From Chloroflexus islandicus (GTDB lineage: Bacteria; Chloroflexota; Chloroflexia; Chloroflexales; Chloroflexaceae), in contig NZ_LWQS01000035.1 in NCBI RefSeq assembly GCF_001650695.1, forward strand, positions 1 to 64,000: a stretch of DNA of 64,000 nt. The letters run 5' to 3'. The position numbers and the translations under genes were made by a program. Below are positions 16,001 through 22,448 of the stretch, one piece after another; positions within the stretch are counted from its first letter, which is position 1; every line of letters begins with the position of its first letter. The notes beneath the pieces were generated by a model, which worked only from the letters and a program-made list of their open reading frames with translations, was not told the origin of the DNA and did no database searches.

Positions 16001-17298
16001 TGCTGGCCCGCATGCAAGGCTTGCTGGCCGCCGGCCAACCTTGCCGGGTGCTGCTCAGTTGCAAGACCCACGCCGCCACCGATGTGCTCTTGCGCAAGAT
16101 TGCCGAGGTGCAAGCCAAACTGGCCGCTATCCGCACCCAACAGCCCGATCTCTTCGCCGCCTATTTTGACGAACGATTGCTGACCGTGCCGCTCTTCCGC
16201 GTCCGGCCCAAAGAGCGCGCTGATGTGCCGCCAACGGCGCAAGAGATCGACAACATCGGCCCGATTGCCAACGCGCCGGTCTGCTTCGTCGCCGCCACCC
16301 CCTTCGCCGTTGCGTCGTTACTCAAACGCGATCAACGCTACCACACCGAACCCTTCGCCGATCTGCTGCTGCTCGATGAAGCGTCGCAGATGAACCTGCC
16401 CGAAGCCTGTATGGCGGCGATGGCCCTCACCCCCAGCGGCCGGCTGATCGTAGTCGGCGATCACCGCCAGATGCCGCCGATCGTGCAGCACGAATGGCGC
16501 GGCGAACGCCGGCGCACCTTCCAAGCCTACCGCGTCTACGCCTCGCTGTTTGAGACGCTGCTCAACCTTGATCCGCCGCCGCCGCTGGCGCGGTTGGCCG
16601 AAAGCTTCCGGCTCCACCGCGATCTGGCCGCGTTTCTGCGCCGCGCCATCTACGAACAAGACGGCATTCCCTACTTCTCGCGCCGCAACACCACCTTAGC
16701 CGCCGCGCCGATCAGCGACCCTATGGTCGCCGCTGCGCTCGACCCGCGCCACCCGCTGGTGGTCATCGTCCACGACGAAGCGCAAAGCCAAGACAGCAAC
16801 CCGTTCGAGGCCAGCCTGATCCGGCCCTTGATCGAGACGCTGGTGGGCCAGCTCGGCCTCGATGCGACCACCGGCATTGGCATTGTGGTGCCTCACCGCG
16901 CCCAACGGCTGGTGCTGCGCGAACAACTGCCCGAGATCATGCAGGCGCTCTTGATCGAGCACGACGGCGCCACCGTCGATACCGTCGAGCGCTTTCAAGG
17001 CGACGAACGCGACGTGATTATCGTCTCGGCCACCGAAAGCGACCCCGACTACCTGCGCGCCGCCAGCGGCTTCTTGCTCGATCCGCGCCGGCTCAATGTC
17101 GCTCTCAGCCGCGCGCGCCACAAGCTGATCTTAATCGCCGCCCGCACCGTCTTCCAGCTCTTCGCCACCGACGAAGAGATCTTCCAGCACGCCCAACTCT
17201 GGAAACGGCTGCTGCGCGACACCTGTCGCGTGCCGCTCTGGCAAGGCCAACGTGACGGTATTGCGGTTGAGGTGTGGGGGAACGAGGAAGACGCTTGA
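13066..17298 (+). CDS. TM0106-type FeS nuclease fused to a superfamily 1 helicase
   Basis: A 1410-aa protein. The N-terminal ~320 residues are a RecB/Cas4-like PD-(D/E)xK nuclease: G-D-V-D then I-I-D-A-K-S-S. One Cys near the start (L-D-Q-C-R-R-Y) and three later (C-D-G-C-L-Y-N-E-V-C) fit a four-Cys iron-sulfur cluster. A middle part resembles the RNase H-like region of YprB/TM0106 proteins. The C-terminal ~450 residues are a UPF1/DNA2-type helicase: Walker A G-P-P-G-T-G-K-S near 965, L-L-D-E-A-S-Q-M near 1102, G-D-H-R-Q-M-P-P near 1131, V-D-T-V-E-R-F-Q-G-D-E-R-D near 1304 and L-N-V-A-L-S-R-A-R near 1343. A role in DNA repair or nucleic-acid surveillance is inferred. Start overlaps the YcxB-like gene, with GGGGGT upstream. 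Confidence 0.85.
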   Translation: MNRRLETIDDHLPPLALDPAQPQAISPTDLAQYLRLDQCRRYLRLRLHERRKELNWLPRYGMALQPIPPMLTIAGRRFEQAIEAQVRERFPQAVHCAQRRQQGDPAFMTADHNHIVIAHIQQLAPNTAQVLFQPRLASQLHGWAMSGDVDLLLLSCDDAGACHAVIIDAKSSAAAKIEHRLQLACYQLLLEQITGAAGVRLASIRLGVLYRGELPSPQQTPAERRRIECERQQAFDLLGVTTAQLELIADPVPYLAEIETLLAGPDSILAATAAAPFAELPFHLTAKCDGCLYNEVCMRWAATHEDLSLIPSLTEPEKSALRAHGITTANQLALLKEFDGERLITPERHRSLISQLLSHPTLAPRLDELIHRARAFRRWRGDQLATTSYLPYKGHSSLPAVSADLHPNLIAVYIDPLYDHTQGMLVLLGALVVGYENGVPARRETVIKLLDQPPQSPADEGRLLAEWIGALLQAIAKVAVPDAEGLLRAPIHLIVPDSFSLQNLLDGLARQPQVFGSTPLYDLAAQSAGFEASMVTVLISERRRFRNDPLAYDSLARLAQMQRFDWGEYRRLFYRRVFDDLGNDKDLGWYTRRVRFNNQIPLEYLYAAWQALPPPPDRGDDDLIDYRQVKRTHVIGFVEKRLHALELLADKLPRNPLTTKPPFDLSCIVEYSRQARTLADALAEFLLIERYVALVTWGQQHLPPPEQRVLAGTSLIVRYELADQDPALLETLAENERRQALKAELTGGRKGVRLKAEQKKQVEPLPLPDVPLRLRIDLSEVECDLATALRLTSLSPGDKVILAPRWSVDERLPPDQREPFTTTARQLLYQPRATLVAIEPDGLVLLKPDTRYNKGDRRFTFDSNWRWPQPGEVYTIETDPNDIYGQRCMEVVQELRQGAANALYARLTDPAGVQVALPAAAQAGHAQFVAGLRALAEAGVLHPFDEHQMDYIANHGDAPTLLVQGPPGTGKSYTSAFALLARMQGLLAAGQPCRVLLSCKTHAATDVLLRKIAEVQAKLAAIRTQQPDLFAAYFDERLLTVPLFRVRPKERADVPPTAQEIDNIGPIANAPVCFVAATPFAVASLLKRDQRYHTEPFADLLLLDEASQMNLPEACMAAMALTPSGRLIVVGDHRQMPPIVQHEWRGERRRTFQAYRVYASLFETLLNLDPPPPLARLAESFRLHRDLAAFLRRAIYEQDGIPYFSRRNTTLAAAPISDPMVAAALDPRHPLVVIVHDEAQSQDSNPFEASLIRPLIETLVGQLGLDATTGIGIVVPHRAQRLVLREQLPEIMQALLIEHDGATVDTVERFQGDERDVIIVSATESDPDYLRAASGFLLDPRRLNVALSRARHKLILIAARTVFQLFATDEEIFQHAQLWKRLLRDTCRVPLWQGQRDGIAVEVWGNEEDA

Positions 17299-17646
17299 TT
17301 AGGATGGGGAATAGCCACGAAAAGACGCAAGAACGTTAACGGCGCATTGTATGGTGTTCCATCGAGTTTTGTGCCGTTTGGGTCTTTTTGTGGCTATTCC
17401 GAACAACTATGATGACGGTGCGACACGCAACCGGCTTTACCCTCGCAATCTTTACCGCAGAGGACGCCGAGAGTGCAGGGAGGCAGCGCACTCCTCCACG
17501 TCCTCGGCGTCTTTAGCGGTGAGACTTGCGCTGACCAACCACTTTCCATGCACCATACCGGTTGCGCACACGGGTACGATGCTGCGGAACCGGCCAAGGA
17601 CGGGGTCGTCCCGGGCATGCTCGGTATTGTGGCAGAGGTGATGATG
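17299..17646. other. Intergenic region with inverted repeats
   Basis: No gene. GAATAGCCACGAAAAGAC at 17309-17326 and its near complement at 17382-17399 make a hairpin-like pair. The 23-bp sequence at 17377-17399 recurs perfectly inverted at 18719-18741. A 32-bp sequence starting CGGGTACGATGCTGCGG at 17571-17602 recurs directly at 18592-18623. Confidence 0.75.
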
Positions 17647-17696
17647 TTGCCATCGTGCGACGCTCTCGGTACAATACCACCAGCACGTGATGGCAA
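17647..17696 (+). promoter_or_regulatory. Promoter and operator-like dyad of the VapBC module
   Basis: TTGCCA (17647-17652), 17-bp spacer, TACAAT (17670-17675). TTGCCATC at 17647-17654 and GATGGCAA at 17689-17696 are inverted complements that bracket the promoter, with GTGC/GCAC as inner arms. Autorepression by the antitoxin or complex is likely. Confidence 0.6.
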
Positions 17697-17713
17697 TGGA
17701 AAGGAGGCGACCG

Positions 17714-17998
17714 ATGACAACGAGCGTCGAGCAAGTTCTCCAAGCGGCGCAGCAATTGTCGCCGGTCGACCAGTTGATCGTGATCCAAGCGCTGTCACAA
17801 TCGTTGATGCGCCACTATCGCACGCTCGCGGCAGCACCGGCGCTCCCGCCATCAGTCCGGCGCACCGCGCCGGTGCAAGACCTTGCAACGCTGGCGGCTG
17901 ATTTTTGGCCGGAAGATGAAACGGCGGATGCAGTCATCGCATATTTGGCGCAACAACGGCACGCTGATCGATCCGATCCGATGGACGAACGATGGTGA
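17714..17998 (+). CDS. VapB-type antitoxin
   Basis: A 94-aa protein encoded directly before a PIN-domain toxin. The N-terminal ~45 residues are helical (S-V-E-Q-V-L-Q-A-A-Q-Q-L-S-P-V-D-Q-L). The C-terminal acidic stretch D-F-W-P-E-D-E-T-A-D-A-V-I-A-Y-L resembles the toxin-binding tail of antitoxins in this phylum and cyanobacteria. The DNA-binding fold is not one I can name. The start at 17714 is chosen for AAAGGAGG seven bases upstream; an in-frame ATG at 17687 lies inside the promoter dyad. The last base of the stop overlaps the toxin's second ATG. Confidence 0.75.
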   Translation: MTTSVEQVLQAAQQLSPVDQLIVIQALSQSLMRHYRTLAAAPALPPSVRRTAPVQDLATLAADFWPEDETADAVIAYLAQQRHADRSDPMDERW

Positions 17999-18393
17999 TG
18001 GTGCTGCTCGACACCAATATCGTGTCTTACTTGTTCAAACGCGATAGCCGGGTGGCACTCTACGCGCCGCACCTGCTCAATCGCGAGCTCGCCATTTCCC
18101 TGATGACGGTGGCTGAATTGTTCCAATGGGCAGCGGTGCGGCATTGGGGCGACAATCGGATCCAGCAGCTTGAACAGGCAATGGAGCGCTATACCATCAT
18201 CCCGATCGATATGCCGTTATGCCGGGTATGGGCCACGATCCGCGCGATGCGCAGCCAAGCAGGAATGCCGATCGCGCCCCAAGATGCGTGGATTGCTGCC
18301 ACGGCGCTGTATTACCAGCTCCCGCTCATCACCCACAATCCGGTAGATTATCAGGCTATTCCGGGTCTGACCATCATCAGTGAAACCGAGTGA
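17998..18393 (+). CDS. vapC: PIN-domain ribonuclease toxin (VapC family)
   Basis: A 131-aa PIN-domain protein. The first catalytic Asp is in V-L-L-D-T-N-I-V near residue 5, followed by the Glu of T-V-A-E-L-F near residue 40, the Asp of P-Q-D-A-W-I-A-A near 94, and the terminal T-H-N-P-V-D-Y near 115. Family members cleave tRNA or rRNA and need Mg2+. The start is either ATG 17992 (7-bp overlap with the antitoxin) or ATG 17998 (TGATG overlap). The second gives the usual V-L-L-D-T-N beginning and is preferred. Confidence 0.88.
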   Translation: MVLLDTNIVSYLFKRDSRVALYAPHLLNRELAISLMTVAELFQWAAVRHWGDNRIQQLEQAMERYTIIPIDMPLCRVWATIRAMRSQAGMPIAPQDAWIAATALYYQLPLITHNPVDYQAIPGLTIISETE

Positions 18394-18972
18394 GGGACTA
18401 GTTGTTCTTCGGCTTGCACCCAACTTCCACCATACCATCCTCGTGTTCGCCGAGGGTGAGCATGCGACCAGAGTCGAGAATACGCCAATCATGCTGGTGG
18501 TGCTGTCCACGACCGCGGAACAAGGTATCTCAGCGGCGGTACAATGTTGCACGGATACTCGTCCGGATGACCTGTTACGCTGGCTGCACGACGGGTACGA
18601 TGCTGCGGAACCGGCCAAGGACGAGGAAGTTGGTTTGATTTACCGCCGAGGACACCGATCGCGCAGGGGGAAAGGCCCTTCTCCACGTTTTCTGCGGTAC
18701 ACAACCGGCTGAGCCGGTGAATAGCCACAAAAAGACCCAAAAAACACCAGATAGGTTTTGCCCTAGCAACCTTTGTGCGTTTTGCGTCTTGTTAAGGCGA
18801 TGCTACCTCTGCACCTGCCGCTATGTGGCGTGCGGCAGTCAAACTGCCGCACGCCACAGCTTCTCGCAAGCCTCCCAACAATTCACTGCTACGACCAACC
18901 CTCGTTCCAACCCGATTGGCAACGCAACATTTTTGCACAAACATCGCACCGTCTATCACAAGAAAAAGGGCA
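18394..18972. repeat. Intergenic repeats and a 15-bp stem hairpin
   Basis: No gene. Holds the second 32-bp direct repeat (18592-18623), the right 23-bp inverted repeat (18719-18741) and short GCAGAGGAC-type repeats. A hairpin with arms GTGGCGTGCGGCAGT (18825-18839) and ACTGCCGCACGCCAC (18843-18857) and a 3-nt loop belongs to the dispersed palindrome family. Confidence 0.75.
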
Positions 18973-19001
18973 TTGCAGCGACTGCACGCCAGTGCTATGA
19001 T
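18973..19001 (+). promoter_or_regulatory. Promoter of korAB
   Basis: TTGCAG at 18973-18978, 17-bp spacer, TATGAT at 18996-19001; the ATG of korA is 70 bp downstream. Confidence 0.6.
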
Positions 19002-19071
19002 ACCTTCACCATTCTCGTGTCGTTCTAGCGCCAACGCCGGCGCAGAGCAACGCAGCTACGGCGAGGTCGCC

Positions 19072-20808
19072 ATGATCCAGAAAGAAGATGTCGTCATCCG
19101 TGTCGCTGGCGAAAGCGGCGACGGCAGCAGCGCCACCGGCGAGATGCTGGCGCAAGCGGCTGCCCGTTCTGGCCTCCACGTCTTTACCTTCCGCACCACT
19201 CCGGCTGAAATTAAGGGCGGGCCGGTGATGTTTCAGGTGCGCGCGTCCAACAGCCCAGTTCGATCGATGGGTGATGCGGTTGATGTGCTGTTTGCCTTTA
19301 ACCGCGAAGCGTGGGATCTCCACCACGCCGATATGGCCCCCAATGCCGTCTTGCTCTACGATCCCGAAGAGTTTGACCTCCCTGCCGAGTTTACCGGCAT
19401 TGCCTACCCGGCCCCGATTGGCCAGATCGCGCAAGCCGCCGGCAACCGGCGCGGTAAGAATGTGGCTGCGCTCGGTGTGGTGGCGGCGTTGTTTGGTCTC
19501 GGCCTGAATAAACTCGAAGATATCGTGCGGGCCAAGTTGGGCAAGAAAGCCGATCTGCTCGAGTCGAATCTGGCCGCGCTGCGGGCCGGGATCGAGTACG
19601 CCCACCAGCTTGCCAAACGCGATCCGTTCTGGATGGAATCGACCGGTGAGCACGATCGCTATGTGATGACTGGCAATCAAGCGATTGTGGCCGGCGCATT
19701 GCACGCCGGGGTTGAATTCTTTGCCGGCTATCCAATTACCCCTGCCTCTGACATTATGGAAGGCATGGCGGCGATGTTGCCCCAGATTGGTGGCGGCTAT
19801 CTGCAGGCCGAAGATGAGATTGCGTCGATTATGGCGTGCATCGGCGCGTCGTATGGCGGCAAACGCGCCATGACCGCTACCTCCGGGCCGGGGTTGTCAC
19901 TGATGAGCGAGGCGATTGGCTATGCCAGCATGACCGAGATTCCAGTGGTGATCGTTGATGCCCAGCGCGGCGGCCCCAGCACCGGCCTGCCCACCAAGAT
20001 GGAGCAGTCAGACCTGAATATCGCCCTCCACGGCGGCCACGGCGATAGTCCGCGCATTGTGCTGGCGCCGGCCAGCGTCGCCGAGTGTTTCCATCTGACG
20101 GTTTGGGCCTTTAATCTGGCTGAACAGTACCAAACGCCGGTGATTGTGCTGAGCGACTATTCGCTCTCGTTCCGCACCGAGACGGTGGAACCGTTTGATC
20201 TGAGCAAGTATCCGCGCATCGACCGGTTGCGCCCCAATGGCGAATTAGCTGCCAAGCAGTATCGCCGCTACGAACTGACCGCAAATCTGGTGTCGCCGAT
20301 GGTCGCTCCCGGCGTGGCCTATGCCCAGTACACCGCGACCGGTCTTGAGCATAATGAGTTCGGCAACCCTGATTATACGCCGGCGAACCACGCGATCATG
20401 ACCGAAAAGCGTTGGGGCAAGCTGGCCCCGTTGCAGCATTCACGCGAGTATGTGCGCCGGTTTGGGGCCGAGCGGGCCAAAGTCGGGCTGATCTGTTGGG
20501 GTACCACTGCCGGCCCGTGCCGCGGCGCAGTCTATCTGGCCGGCCAAGAGGATTTGCCGGTGGCGATGTTGCAAGTGCAGATGCTCTCGCCGCTGCCGGT
20601 TGACGCCATTAACGAGTTTCTCGAACAGGTTGAGATTGTGCTGGTGCCGGAGGTCAATTTCCAAGGCCAGTTCGCCAAGCTCTTGCAGGCCGAACTGGGC
20701 ATCAAGGTGCGCTCGATGACCAAGTATACCGGTATGCCCTTCTCGCGGCTTGAGATTCTGCGCCAGATTCACGCGCTGCACGGCCTCGCCGAGCCAGTGC
20801 TGGCTTGA
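19072..20808 (+). CDS. korA: 2-oxoacid:ferredoxin oxidoreductase, fused gamma-alpha subunit
   Basis: A 578-aa subunit. Residues 1-190 are the gamma domain (V-A-G-E-S-G-D-G-S-S-A-T-G-E, later R-T-T-P-A-E-I-K-G-G-P). From about 195 the alpha (pyrimidine-binding) domain begins, with A-G-Y-P-I-T-P-A-S-D-I-M-E, Q-A-E-D-E-I-A-S and T-S-G-P-G-L-S-L-M. This gamma-alpha fusion followed by a short beta subunit is the typical two-subunit KorAB layout. It oxidises 2-oxoglutarate (or another 2-oxoacid) with CoA and ferredoxin, or works in reverse to fix CO2. The start at 19072 has GAGG five bases upstream. A much longer open frame runs back to 18823 but lacks coding character. korB follows after 75 bp. 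Confidence 0.88.
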   Translation: MIQKEDVVIRVAGESGDGSSATGEMLAQAAARSGLHVFTFRTTPAEIKGGPVMFQVRASNSPVRSMGDAVDVLFAFNREAWDLHHADMAPNAVLLYDPEEFDLPAEFTGIAYPAPIGQIAQAAGNRRGKNVAALGVVAALFGLGLNKLEDIVRAKLGKKADLLESNLAALRAGIEYAHQLAKRDPFWMESTGEHDRYVMTGNQAIVAGALHAGVEFFAGYPITPASDIMEGMAAMLPQIGGGYLQAEDEIASIMACIGASYGGKRAMTATSGPGLSLMSEAIGYASMTEIPVVIVDAQRGGPSTGLPTKMEQSDLNIALHGGHGDSPRIVLAPASVAECFHLTVWAFNLAEQYQTPVIVLSDYSLSFRTETVEPFDLSKYPRIDRLRPNGELAAKQYRRYELTANLVSPMVAPGVAYAQYTATGLEHNEFGNPDYTPANHAIMTEKRWGKLAPLQHSREYVRRFGAERAKVGLICWGTTAGPCRGAVYLAGQEDLPVAMLQVQMLSPLPVDAINEFLEQVEIVLVPEVNFQGQFAKLLQAELGIKVRSMTKYTGMPFSRLEILRQIHALHGLAEPVLA

Positions 20809-20883
20809 TGGAGCTTTGCCGCATTCAGTATGGGCAACGCGATGCGTTGCCCTAATAACATCAGATGTAACAAGGTCACACCT
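20809..20883. repeat. Palindrome between korA and korB
   Basis: GGGCAACGC, loop GAT, GCGTTGCCC at 20832-20852. Same geometry as the other dispersed palindromes. It could tune korB expression relative to korA. Confidence 0.6.
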
Positions 20884-21732
20884 ATGACAGCCGTACCGAT
20901 CACCTCAGCACCCGTCGTCTACAAACCATCCGATTACCGCAGCGACCTCAAACCGATCTGGTGTCCGGGTTGCGGCGATTTCGGCGTGTTGGCCGCGATT
21001 CAGCAGGCCCTTGCTGCCGCCCAGATCAACCCCAAGGATCTGGCCGTGGTCTCAGGCATTGGTTGTAGCTCGCGCTTGCCCGGCTTCTTGCAGACCTACG
21101 GCCTGCATACGGTGCATGGCCGGGCGCTGCCGGCAGCGATTGGCCTCAAGACCGCCCGCCCCGATCTGACCGTGATGGCCGTCGGCGGCGATGGCGACTT
21201 CTTCAGTATCGGCTTGGGCCATCTGCCCCACGCGGCGCGGCGCGATCTTGATATCACCGTCGTGGTGATGGACAACGCGATCTATGGGTTGACCAAGGGC
21301 CAAACCTCGCCGACCTCGCCGCGCGGCCACGTCACCAAGAGCACTCCCTACGGCCAGTCGGCCCAACCGCTGCATCCGCTGGCCATCGTACTCGCCAGCG
21401 GCGCGTCGTTCGTGGCCCGCGGCTTCTCGAGCCAGCCCAAGCAGTTGGCCGAGCTGATCAAGGCCGGTCTCGCCCATCGCGGCTTTGCCTTTATTCACGT
21501 GCTCAGCCCCTGTGTCACCTTCTACGATACCTACAAATTGTACAAGGAGCTGGTCTACAACCTGCCCGACACGCACGACCCATCCGACCTCGATGCGGCG
21601 ATGCACTACGCGGTTGAGAGCGAGCGGCTGCCGCTCGGCATCTTCTACCGCCGCCCGCCGCTCGAACCGTTGCCGCGTCCAACGCCTAAGCCGTTCGATA
21701 CCCAAGCCTATTTGAACCGGTTCCGGGCGTAA
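20884..21732 (+). CDS. korB: 2-oxoacid:ferredoxin oxidoreductase, beta subunit
   Basis: A 282-aa thiamine-diphosphate-binding subunit. W-C-P-G-C-G-D-F-G near residue 28 and G-I-G-C-S-S-R near 60 supply cysteines for the single [4Fe-4S] cluster of this type. G-G-D-G-D-F-F-S-I-G near 100 with a following N-A-I-Y-G-L-T-K-G is the TPP motif. Substrate choice between 2-oxoglutarate and pyruvate cannot be settled from sequence alone; the gamma-alpha plus beta layout favours 2-oxoglutarate. Start ATG 20884 with AAGGT upstream. Same transcript as korA. Confidence 0.88.
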   Translation: MTAVPITSAPVVYKPSDYRSDLKPIWCPGCGDFGVLAAIQQALAAAQINPKDLAVVSGIGCSSRLPGFLQTYGLHTVHGRALPAAIGLKTARPDLTVMAVGGDGDFFSIGLGHLPHAARRDLDITVVVMDNAIYGLTKGQTSPTSPRGHVTKSTPYGQSAQPLHPLAIVLASGASFVARGFSSQPKQLAELIKAGLAHRGFAFIHVLSPCVTFYDTYKLYKELVYNLPDTHDPSDLDAAMHYAVESERLPLGIFYRRPPLEPLPRPTPKPFDTQAYLNRFRA

Positions 21733-22115
21733 AATCGTAAGCCGGCAAAGGGGCGGGCCGCTGGCCCATAGGAGCGCGGGCCGCTGGCCCGCCTCTTGTC
21801 ATTGCGAGCCGCCGTAGGGGCAATGCGCTGCATTGCCCACCACGGCGACGCAATCCCCCGCTCCCCTACGGTCATTGCGAGCCGCGCGTAGGGGCAGAGC
21901 AATGCTCTGCCCACCAATCCCCTACGAACACGGACAGCACCCGCTGAGGGTTCGTTCTCGCTTCAGCAGGAGATGGCTTCGGTCGGACGCCGCCGCTCCC
22001 TCGCAATGACAGGTGGTTCTCTTCGCTGAAGGGGGAGCTTGCTGCGAGGGCTTTTAGAGCACGAACGTGTATAATAGAGAGTGCTTGCATTGCCCAATGT
22101 TCACGTGACACCACT
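21733..22115. repeat. REP-like repeats with nested palindromes
   Basis: No gene. Contains GCGGGCC-GCT-GGCCCGC at 21776-21792. Two TCATTGCGAGCCGC elements are each interrupted by a palindrome: GGGCAATGC-GCT-GCATTGCCC at 21818-21838, and GGGCAGAGC-AAT-GCTCTGCCC at 21892-21912. An inverse-sense REP-like element follows to about 22015. A -10-like TATAAT at 22070-22075 precedes the ferredoxin gene. Confidence 0.75.
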
Positions 22116-22367
22116 ATGCCACGCCTTTATCTCTGTATGGGACCACATTGCCGCGGCCGCGGCGCGGCCAATGTCTACGCCGCACTAGAGCAAGCTCTCT
22201 GGCAAGCCGGCTTGTTAGGACAAGTAGAGTGTATTGCCAGCGGTTGCCAAGACCGATGCCAACGCGGGCCGAACCTGCTCCTCCAACCGGGTGGGAGGCG
22301 CTGGCACGGTCTTACCCCGCGCCAGATCAGCGCCATCGTAGCCTTGCTCAGCCAGACCGGTGTATAA
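22116..22367 (+). CDS. Thioredoxin-like [2Fe-2S] ferredoxin
   Basis: An 83-aa protein of the thioredoxin-fold 2Fe-2S ferredoxin group (Shethna-like, COG3411 type). Cysteines are seen in L-C-M-G-P-H-C near residues 7-12 and in C-I-A-S-G-C-Q-D-R-C-Q-R-G-P near 38-47, the normal 2+2 ligand pattern. Small stand-alone electron carrier; partner unknown. A TATAAT 41 bp upstream may be its promoter, and another TATAAT (22363-22368) overlaps its stop and may drive the next gene. Confidence 0.82.
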   Translation: MPRLYLCMGPHCRGRGAANVYAALEQALWQAGLLGQVECIASGCQDRCQRGPNLLLQPGGRRWHGLTPRQISAIVALLSQTGV

Positions 22368-22407
22368 TGCCAACGCGCACAGCGTGATGCTCGCAAACCC
22401 ATCACGC
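22363..22407 (+). promoter_or_regulatory. Candidate -10 and dyad before the giant YYY gene
   Basis: TATAAT at 22363-22368 overlaps the ferredoxin stop codon, but no good -35 is seen. GCGTGAT (22382-22388) and ATCACGC (22401-22407) form an inverted repeat in the leader. Confidence 0.3.
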
Positions 22408-22448
22408 TCGCACGTTCATGCAAACAACATCGGGTTGGCAACACATTC

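Larger units (their letters stand above)
17377..18741. mobile_element. Putative inverted-repeat-bounded cassette carrying a VapBC module
   Basis: The left end TTTGGGTCTTTTTGTGGC... (17377-17399) and the right end (18719-18741) are perfect 23-bp inverted complements, enclosing 1365 bp. The only genes inside are an antitoxin/PIN-toxin pair. A perfect 32-bp direct repeat (17571-17602 and 18592-18623) flanks the pair inside the ends. There is no transposase and no obvious target duplication. The end sequence also resembles a common intergenic repeat, so this may be a repeat-mediated arrangement and not a true element. Confidence 0.4.

Noticed and set aside
15298-16242. 314-aa open frame on the minus strand within the helicase gene
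   Set aside because: Antisense to a gene with full domain motifs; GC-rich third positions create long antisense frames throughout this window.
18823-19071. An 83-residue N-terminal extension of KorA
   Set aside because: It runs through a perfect hairpin repeat and the korA promoter and has no family resemblance. The ATG at 19072 has a ribosome binding site and begins at the usual point.
21733-22115. Small ORFs in the REP-like region taken as peptides
   Set aside because: Same repeats elsewhere do not keep any of these frames open.
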